Source: Chryseobacterium lathyri (GTDB lineage Bacteria; Bacteroidota; Bacteroidia; Flavobacteriales; Weeksellaceae). Taken from it: a stretch of 64,000 bases of DNA. A program made the position numbers and the translations under genes. Positions 58,763 to 64,000 of the stretch are shown here, piece by piece (position 1 is the stretch's first letter; each line of letters opens with the position of its first letter). The notes beneath the pieces were generated by a model, which saw nothing but the letters and a program-made list of their open reading frames with translations, was not told the DNA's origin and searched no databases. The stretch lies in contig NZ_JAUSSF010000001.1 in the NCBI RefSeq assembly GCF_030812195.1, positions 744,001 through 808,000 of the forward strand, read 5' to 3'.

Positions 58763-58791
58763 AAAAAAGCACAACCTGACAGATTGTGCTT
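58763..58791 (-). terminator. Terminator after AraC-type regulator
   Basis: AAGCACAA pairs with TTGTGCTT around a nine-base loop, followed on the minus strand by TTTTTT. Lies 29 bases past the stop of the regulator at 58820. Confidence 0.85.
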
Positions 58792-58819
58792 ATTGGGTGC
58801 ATATATAACAGATGGTCTT

Positions 58820-59644
58820 TTAAAACTGTTTTCTGAAGCTGGTAGGTGATATTCCTACATGTTTTGTAAAAAAGCGGACAAAGTAAGCATCGTCTTCATA
58901 ATTCAGACTATATGCAATTTCTTTCACGTTCATTGCCGTATGGGCTAGAAGCCGTTTACTTTCAAGAATAATACGGTTTTTTATAATTTCATTGGGGGTA
59001 TCCTTACTAACTAGTCCTATTTTTTTACTCAAATTTTTAGGGGTGACGCACAGCAAATCCGCATAATCTGCAACGGTATGAAGCGTTTTATAATGTTGCT
59101 CGACCAATTTGCTGAATTTTCTTAGAAACTGAACATCCGCCTGCTGCTCTTTGTCTGATAATTGATGCTGCTGTTTCCAGATGCGGGTAGATTTCAGAAT
59201 AATTAGTTTTAGTAATGTCCTCAACATTTCTTCTGTACCGGAATCTTCATTTTTCAGTTCAGACTGAATATCCTTAATGATCTTTTGGATTTCAGCGGAT
59301 TGTTCTTCGTTTAAATTTATAAAAGGGATTTCAAACACATTATTGTACAATATACCATCGCACGCCACTTCCTGATCATGAATTTCTACACAATAAAAAT
59401 CACGGTTAAAATGCATTAGCTGACCTCCGATAGTTTCACAAGGCTTTAAAATAACGTGGGGATTAATGAATAACAAAGTATCTGCTTTCATTTCGATTTC
59501 CTGAAAATCCACCTGAATAATAGCATTTTGGGGAATAAACAGGACCTTGATATGCTCATTTATTGTAGAGAGAGAATCGTTTTGAATTGAGGCTTTACTG
59601 AACTCCAGGTTACCAAATTTTTTGTATGAAAATTCCTTTATCAT
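58820..59644 (-). CDS. AraC-family regulator with cupin-like sensor domain
   Basis: 274 residues. Residues about 20-110 form the AraC-type effector domain (VDFQEIEMKADTLLFINPHV). The DNA-binding domain (about 170-274) has two HTHs: HTVADYADLLCVTPKNLSKKI and KEIAYSLNYEDDAYFVRFFTKHVGISPTSFRK. It lies between the cupin and alpha/beta hydrolase genes, whose promoters share one operator-like block, and is the obvious candidate regulator of both. Confidence 0.9.
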   Translation of the reverse strand: MIKEFSYKKFGNLEFSKASIQNDSLSTINEHIKVLFIPQNAIIQVDFQEIEMKADTLLFINPHVILKPCETIGGQLMHFNRDFYCVEIHDQEVACDGILYNNVFEIPFINLNEEQSAEIQKIIKDIQSELKNEDSGTEEMLRTLLKLIILKSTRIWKQQHQLSDKEQQADVQFLRKFSKLVEQHYKTLHTVADYADLLCVTPKNLSKKIGLVSKDTPNEIIKNRIILESKRLLAHTAMNVKEIAYSLNYEDDAYFVRFFTKHVGISPTSFRKQF

Positions 59645-59709
59645 TTTAGGATTGAAAAATTGTTGTTAATTTCTTTGCGTTAAACATCTGTTTGTAAAAT
59701 TAATAAATT

Positions 59710-59736
59710 AAAAGCCAGTAATAAATACTGCTTTTT
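59710..59736 (-). terminator. Terminator-like hairpin after cupin gene
   Basis: AAAAGC-c-AGTA pairs with TACT-GCTTTT around a short loop. Flanked by A/T runs, 53 bases past the cupin stop. Confidence 0.55.
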
Positions 59737-59788
59737 AAAATGAAATTAAAGTTCAACTTTAGCTGGCAGGATTTTGGTTAAAATCAGG

Positions 59789-60178
59789 TTATTTTTTAAA
59801 TAAAAGCAGAGGTTTATCTTTTCTGACAATGTATGTGGCGAGTTCTGAGGCTTTCACTTTACCAATATTCTTTGCGGAATGGTTCCTTCCGGCCGGAACA
59901 AAAAGTACTTCGCCAGCTTTGAGAACTACAGGCTTCTCCCCTTCTAACTGGTATTCAAATATACCTTCCAGCACATAAATAACCTCTTCTCCGGGATGGG
60001 AATGCATACTGACAGATGTGCCCGGCTCCAGATCTATGCGTGCCTGAATAGTTTCATAGCCTGCAGCTTCAATAGTATGCCTTTGAAGATCTGTGCGCGT
60101 CACCCCTGATTGTTGCGCATATGCGGTTCCGGACATTAATGTTGTGAATAATCCGATGGTAAAAATTAAATTTTTCAT
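59789..60178 (-). CDS. Exported cupin-domain protein
   Basis: 129 residues. Signal peptide MKNLIFTIGLFTTLMSGTAYA, then one cupin barrel with GTSVSMHSHPGEEVIYVLEG (His, His, Glu metal ligands) and the second motif LFVPAGRNHSAKN. Enzymatic or binding function unknown. Promoter and signal-peptide region duplicate those of the alpha/beta hydrolase. Confidence 0.88.
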   Translation of the reverse strand: MKNLIFTIGLFTTLMSGTAYAQQSGVTRTDLQRHTIEAAGYETIQARIDLEPGTSVSMHSHPGEEVIYVLEGIFEYQLEGEKPVVLKAGEVLFVPAGRNHSAKNIGKVKASELATYIVRKDKPLLLFKK

Positions 60179-60216
60179 GTTCTTTAAATATTTATTTGTT
60201 ATTATTTTTGATAGTG

Positions 60217-60282
60217 CAAAGTTGACTTAATTCTTCACGCTCAACAATGGATGGCTTTCGCTTTGAATTGTACTTTTTACCT
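60217..60282 (-). promoter_or_regulatory. Duplicated promoter, copy 2 (cupin)
   Basis: Minus strand: conserved 38-base block (60282-60245) ending in TTG, 20-base spacer, CAACTTTG (60224-60217). The same layout and spacing as copy 1 with different spacer sequence. The block also falls in a 48-codon open frame running from about 60370 to 60227. Confidence 0.7.
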
Positions 60283-60378
60283 CTGTCAATTGTTCTTTTA
60301 TAAATGATAAAATGTCTTCGTTAATTTTATCAACATTGATCGTGAGTGAAGTTGATTTATTTCTTTTATACACTGAAC

Positions 60379-60406
60379 AAAAAAAATCCCCGGAAAATCC
60401 GGAGAT
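60379..60406 (-). terminator. Terminator after the bacteriocin-like peptide gene
   Basis: Stem ATC-CCGGA with TCCGG-GAT (one mismatch), three-base loop, followed on the minus strand by eight T. It shows that the short gene at 60511-60687 is a transcribed unit. Confidence 0.85.
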
Positions 60407-60510
60407 AAAACATATATAATATTTTTAAAAAAATGTTAAGAGTTATAAACTTGCTATTTGACAGTTTTCTTTCTCAAAAAGCTTAATAAAGAAGCTCAAC
60501 TGAAACACAT

Positions 60511-60687
60511 TTAGGCTGAGCAGCATAATCCAGTTCTTGAATCACATATTCCAATAAATGGAGATCCGTCAACAGTACTGGTACATACACATCTAACTTC
60601 ACATCCTGTGCGTAAAGATTGAAGAGTATTTGCAGCTCCTTTTACATACTTTAAATCTTGTCTTGAAATCTTTTTTAAATTTTTCAT
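60511..60687 (-). CDS. Bacteriocin-like cysteine-rich peptide with KxxxVKGA leader
   Basis: 58 residues from the ATG at 60685-60687. The leader MKNLKKISRQDLKYVKGA is that of the bacteriocin-like peptides frequent in Chryseobacterium and relatives, which usually end their leader in Gly-Gly; here it reads Gly-Ala. The core has six cysteines (positions 29, 33, 35, 48, 55, 56), suggesting three disulfides or modification. The gene has its own terminator. No peptidase-transporter or modification enzyme lies in this window. Function unknown. Confidence 0.8.
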   Translation of the reverse strand: MKNLKKISRQDLKYVKGAANTLQSLRTGCEVRCVCTSTVDGSPFIGICDSRTGLCCSA

Positions 60688-60995
60688 AATATGTTAGGGT
60701 TTAGTTATTTGCCATACAAAAATGAATGACTTTTTAATCAATACAAAGCTCCAATTAATAAGTGTTAATGGTTTTTAAGTAAGTGTGATAAACTCATTCC
60801 AAGTCCTACTGAAATTTTGATATTAGAGATCATAACAACTCTATTATTGAGAACTCTATTTATGATTAACTACAACTAACATTTCTGAATGTAAGATGTG
60901 CAAAGCATTTACGTTTGCCAAAGTACAAAATCGGACACTTATGTGATATATTAAAACTTAATATAAAAATGCACCAATTAACCTATTCTCTAGTC
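60688..60995. other. Intergenic region without a recognised gene
   Basis: AT-rich stretch between the divergent peptide gene and the M20 amidohydrolase gene. It should hold both promoters; only the -7 box of the M20 gene (60996-61003) is clear. No hairpin or repeat of note. Confidence 0.5.
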
Positions 60996-61003
60996 TATAT
61001 TTG
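60996..61003 (+). promoter_or_regulatory. -7 box of the M20 amidohydrolase gene
   Basis: TATATTTG, an exact TAnnTTTG match, 28 bases before the ATG at 61032. Confidence 0.5.
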
Positions 61004-61031
61004 CTAATCTGAAATCAGTTAGTTCTAAACT

Positions 61032-62348
61032 ATGAAAAAAATTACCTTTATCTCAAGTTTCTTTATTATTTCAATGTCTTTTTTATCTGCACAGGTAAAA
61101 CAAAAAAAAGCATTAGTTACTCAAAAAGCAGCACAGGAGACCTTAAACCATGAGTCTATTAAACTTCAAACAGACAATATTTTTAACAAACTGGTTAAAA
61201 TCAGGAGAGACTTTCATGAAAATCCAGAATTAGCAGGCAACGAGATACGCACTCAAAAAGTTATAGAACAATATCTGCTGGATTTAGGACTCGAAGTTGA
61301 AACAGATACCTATGGGCATGGTGTTATAGGGATTTTAAAGGGAGGAAAAAAAGGAAAAAAAATAGCCTGGAGATCAGATATGGATGCATTACTTCAGGAT
61401 TATCCGGAGGAGGTGGATTTTAAGTCCAAGAAAAAAGGGATCCGGCACGGTTGCGGTCATGATATACATATGGCTATCGGACTTGGTATAGCAGAAATCC
61501 TTTCAAAAAATAAAGAATCTTTATATGGAACGGTATATTTTATTTTTCAGCCTGAAGAGGAGACCTTTGTCGGAGCAAAAGAGATGATCAGCCACGGCTT
61601 ATTGTCCAAAATAAAACCTGATGAAATATATGGACTGCATGTAACGGCTTTACCAGTTGGGCAAATAATGGTTAAACCAAACGAAGTGTTTGCCTATCAA
61701 AAAAGAATAAGAATTGAATTAAAAAACGAATTGTCGAGGGAAGATGCAAACGAATTAGCAAAAAAGATTCACAGCAGCCTATCTCGTGTAAGCACCGATG
61801 GTAAACCCTGGGAGTTACAGCATATTAGCGACCCAAAAATTGGGCTTACCAACCCAAAAACAATTTTTAGGGACTATTTGATCATAGATGATACGTTTAC
61901 TAACTATTCAAAAAGTAATAAACTTTTCTTGGAAGCTAATCTGTATGAGACCAATTCATCCAATCTTAAAAACATCATTCCTAAAGTTGTTCAGGTAATA
62001 AATACCAATGGTTATAAGGATCAGCTACTTTCTGTTTCATTTATCCAAGAAAATCCAACAGTTATTAATGATACAAAATTAACAGCTATTGCAACAAAAA
62101 CCCTTGAAAGTATTTATGGGAAAAATGTAATCGTTACCGGTTATGGCCAGGTTCCTTTTTTTAATGATGATTTTGCCTATTTTCAACAAAAAGTACCTGG
62201 TGTGTATTTCCTTATTGGAGGTTCAAATTTTGAGAAAGCAATCGTTGCAATGAATCATGCACCGAATTTTCAAGTTGACGAAGAAAGCATCAGAACAGGG
62301 GTGCAATGTTTTTCATCTTTAATTCTGGAACGTCTCAATCTAAACTGA
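61032..62348 (+). CDS. Exported M20-family amidohydrolase
   Basis: 438 residues, signal peptide MKKITFISSFFIISMSFLSAQ. M20 metal-site motifs: RRDFHENPELAGNEIRTQ, the dinuclear site IRHGCGHDIHMAIG (about 136-149; most relatives have a Met/His-Ala-Cys version), FQPEEETFVGAKEMI (catalytic Glu, about 174) and a C-terminal His in AMNHAPNFQVD. The family hydrolyses N-acyl amino acids or peptides such as hippurate. An exported member may release amino acids in the periplasm. Confidence 0.9.
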   Translation: MKKITFISSFFIISMSFLSAQVKQKKALVTQKAAQETLNHESIKLQTDNIFNKLVKIRRDFHENPELAGNEIRTQKVIEQYLLDLGLEVETDTYGHGVIGILKGGKKGKKIAWRSDMDALLQDYPEEVDFKSKKKGIRHGCGHDIHMAIGLGIAEILSKNKESLYGTVYFIFQPEEETFVGAKEMISHGLLSKIKPDEIYGLHVTALPVGQIMVKPNEVFAYQKRIRIELKNELSREDANELAKKIHSSLSRVSTDGKPWELQHISDPKIGLTNPKTIFRDYLIIDDTFTNYSKSNKLFLEANLYETNSSNLKNIIPKVVQVINTNGYKDQLLSVSFIQENPTVINDTKLTAIATKTLESIYGKNVIVTGYGQVPFFNDDFAYFQQKVPGVYFLIGGSNFEKAIVAMNHAPNFQVDEESIRTGVQCFSSLILERLNLN

Positions 62349-62519
62349 AAAAACTATATTTCAAAAGATCAGACATTCTGATGATCTGCTTGAATATCGC
62401 TACTGTCCAATCTGTAATTGCCCGGGCTATAATTTTTTATTATAAAAATTGTCCCGATACCGTTATCCCGAATGTCCTATAAGCAGTGAAACAAATTATT
62501 AACTTTAAAAGAAAAAATC

Positions 62520-62858
62520 ATGAAAGAATTTTTATTGCTAATCAGGGAAAATGTAAACTATGGAAATTTATCGATGGAAGAAATGCAGAAAGACATTCAA
62601 AAGCATGTACAGTGGGTAGAGACTTTGATTGAAAAAGGACATTTCAAAGAAGGGAACCCATTAGATTCCAATGGTATTACATTGAAAAATGAGATGGTTA
62701 CCGACGGGCCTTATATTGAAACAAAGGAATGTGTAAGTGGCTATTATTTTCTTCTTGCCCATTCATTACAGGAGGCAACAGAACTTGCAAAAGGTTGCCC
62801 GGATTTTAAATGTGGATCAACTTTAGAAATCCGGGAAATACTTAAGACCGATGAATAG
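62520..62858 (+). CDS. YCII/DGPF-family protein
   Basis: 112 residues with the family hallmark MVTDGPYIETKECVSGYY and a ferredoxin-like fold pattern. DGPF proteins are regularly encoded next to ECF42 sigma factors, and here its stop (62856-62858) overlaps the sigma start (62851) by eight bases. Their biochemical role is not established; a -7-like TAACTTTA is at 62500-62507. Confidence 0.9.
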   Translation: MKEFLLLIRENVNYGNLSMEEMQKDIQKHVQWVETLIEKGHFKEGNPLDSNGITLKNEMVTDGPYIETKECVSGYYFLLAHSLQEATELAKGCPDFKCGSTLEIREILKTDE

Positions 62859-64000
62859 GGACTTTGATGAAAGCATTCACACTCTTACAGACCATCTTTT
62901 CAGGGAAAACTATGGAAAGATGGTTTCCTATTTATCTCAAAAGTATGGCTATAAGGAAATAGAAAATATTGTAGATGCTGTTCAGGAATCTTTTGAAACC
63001 GCCTTAAACACATGGAAGTTTTCAGGTATTCCTGATAATCATTTTGCATGGCTCTATAGGGTTGCTGTTAATAAATTACTGAATAAGATCAAATATTCAG
63101 GTATCAGGAAGTCAAATGTAGATCACCTGGACATTGCTGAAGAAATAATATATGAGTTTAATGAAAAAGAATTAGAGGACAGTTTGCTGAAACTTTTAAT
63201 CTTCTTTTCAAAAATTGATTTTTCGGAACGCAACAAATTAATTATTTCCCTTTATTTTTTATGTGGATTTGGTTATGAAGAAATCGCAAATGCACTTATT
63301 TTAAAAAATGAAACGGTAAAGAAAGTCATTTTAAGAAGTAAGGAAAATATCAAACAATTTGCTGAAAAATATGATGATTTTCAGATTGGCTCTTTTGATG
63401 ATTGCCGAAAGCATTTGCTGAAAATTATGTATCTGCTTTTTAACGAAGGCTACAAAACTTCACAAAAGAAAGGTTCAATAAATTATGACCTGTGCTATGA
63501 AGCCATACGTTTAGCAAAATTAGTTCAGAGTTACGATGTCCGGAATTCGGAAATAAATTCCTTATTAGCCCTCATGTTCTTTAATTCGGCAAGATTTCCG
63601 GCAAGGATCGAGAAAGGTACCTGGGTCTCCTTGGAAGATCAGGACAGAGATCTTTGGGATAAAAACTTGATTTATGAAGGATTCTACTACCTGGAACTGG
63701 CAAAATACAATCAAGCAAACTTGAGCAAATATTATATAGAAGCTTTAATTGGCTCTGTACATTGCACTTCTGAAAGTTATGGAAAGACGAATTGGCAAAC
63801 CATTTCCTTTTTATATAAGCAGATTGAAAAGATTGAACCAGATTCTATTTCCGTAAAACTAAACAGAATAATTTCGGAAAGTAATTTTAAGAATATCAAT
63901 ACACTATTGTTAGAGGTAAATATTTTAGAAGGTCTTATAACAAAAGAAAGTGCATTTACATTCTTCAGTTCCAAGGCTCATCTTTATTTCAAATTAAGAG
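62851..64000 (+). CDS. ECF42-type RNA polymerase sigma factor (3' end cut off by window)
   Basis: 383 codons in view. Sigma region 2 at about residues 12-90 (IENIVDAVQESFETALNTW and FAWLYRVAVNKLLNKIK), region 4 at about 115-165 (RNKLIISLYFLCGFGYEEIA then KNETVKKVILRSKENI). A long C-terminal extension follows (DCRKHLLKIMYLLFNEGYKTS onward) with the helical TPR-like pattern typical of ECF42. No anti-sigma factor gene is seen; the extension is thought to control activity in this group. Translational coupling with the DGPF gene is evident from the overlap. Confidence 0.9.
   Translation, partial: MNRDFDESIHTLTDHLFRENYGKMVSYLSQKYGYKEIENIVDAVQESFETALNTWKFSGIPDNHFAWLYRVAVNKLLNKIKYSGIRKSNVDHLDIAEEIIYEFNEKELEDSLLKLLIFFSKIDFSERNKLIISLYFLCGFGYEEIANALILKNETVKKVILRSKENIKQFAEKYDDFQIGSFDDCRKHLLKIMYLLFNEGYKTSQKKGSINYDLCYEAIRLAKLVQSYDVRNSEINSLLALMFFNSARFPARIEKGTWVSLEDQDRDLWDKNLIYEGFYYLELAKYNQANLSKYYIEALIGSVHCTSESYGKTNWQTISFLYKQIEKIEPDSISVKLNRIISESNFKNINTLLLEVNILEGLITKESAFTFFSSKAHLYFKLR

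Overview
The window looks like chromosomal DNA of a Chryseobacterium-like member of the Flavobacteriia (Bacteroidota). The evidence is AT-rich DNA, one SusC/SusD pair, a type IX secretion (T9SS) C-terminal sorting domain, Bacteroidota-type promoter boxes (TTG, about 20 bases, TAnnTTTG), no clear Shine-Dalgarno sites, and a short peptide with the KNLKKISRQDLKYVKG leader typical of bacteriocin-like peptides of that group. No rRNA, tRNA, CRISPR array, transposase or phage gene was seen.

Positions 1-51931 are almost entirely one minus-strand glucuronoarabinoxylan utilisation locus. Read in the direction of transcription (high to low coordinates) it starts with a Nudix-type regulator, xylulokinase and xylose isomerase. 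SusC/SusD come next, then mannonate dehydratase, a fructuronate-reductase-like SDR and a hexuronate transporter. A long enzyme block follows: two GH43, a CE1-type esterase, GH31, GH43, GH97, GH115, GH30 (T9SS-exported), GH3 and GH51. The arabinose operon comes after it: araB, araD, araA, a GalM lipoprotein and an SSS-type symporter. A final block has GH127, an acetylesterase of the SASA family, a GPH symporter, a GH10 lipoprotein and a cytoplasmic GH43 that runs off the window. Together these genes cut the xylan backbone (GH10, GH30), remove glucuronate (GH115), arabinose (GH51, GH43, GH127), acetyl and feruloyl groups (SASA, CE1) and possibly galactose or xylose caps (GH97, GH31), finish xylo-oligomers (GH3, GH43), and feed xylose, arabinose and glucuronate into central metabolism.

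Two interruptions sit in this locus. A plus-strand Nudix regulator (araR-like, 8516-9202) is divergent from GH127. A pair made of a cNMP/CBS/DUF294 protein and a DEDDh exonuclease (9204-11761) lies directly downstream of the symporter. I find two candidate operator families. One, AATAAATGT-N7-ACAYTT, occurs only upstream of GH127, araR and araB. The other, built on TTATGATAAG, forms a perfect 26-base palindrome upstream of the second Nudix gene and recurs inside the GH127 promoter.

Positions 51932-60700 are a different neighbourhood of short, mostly separately terminated minus-strand genes: two class-C beta-lactamase-like serine hydrolases, two AraC-family regulators, an exported RidA-like lipoprotein, an alpha/beta hydrolase, a cupin and a bacteriocin-like peptide. 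The hydrolase and cupin genes share a duplicated operator, promoter, leader and signal-peptide segment. Positions 61032-64000 (plus strand) hold an M20 amidohydrolase and a YCII/DGPF protein overlapping an ECF42-type sigma factor that runs off the window.
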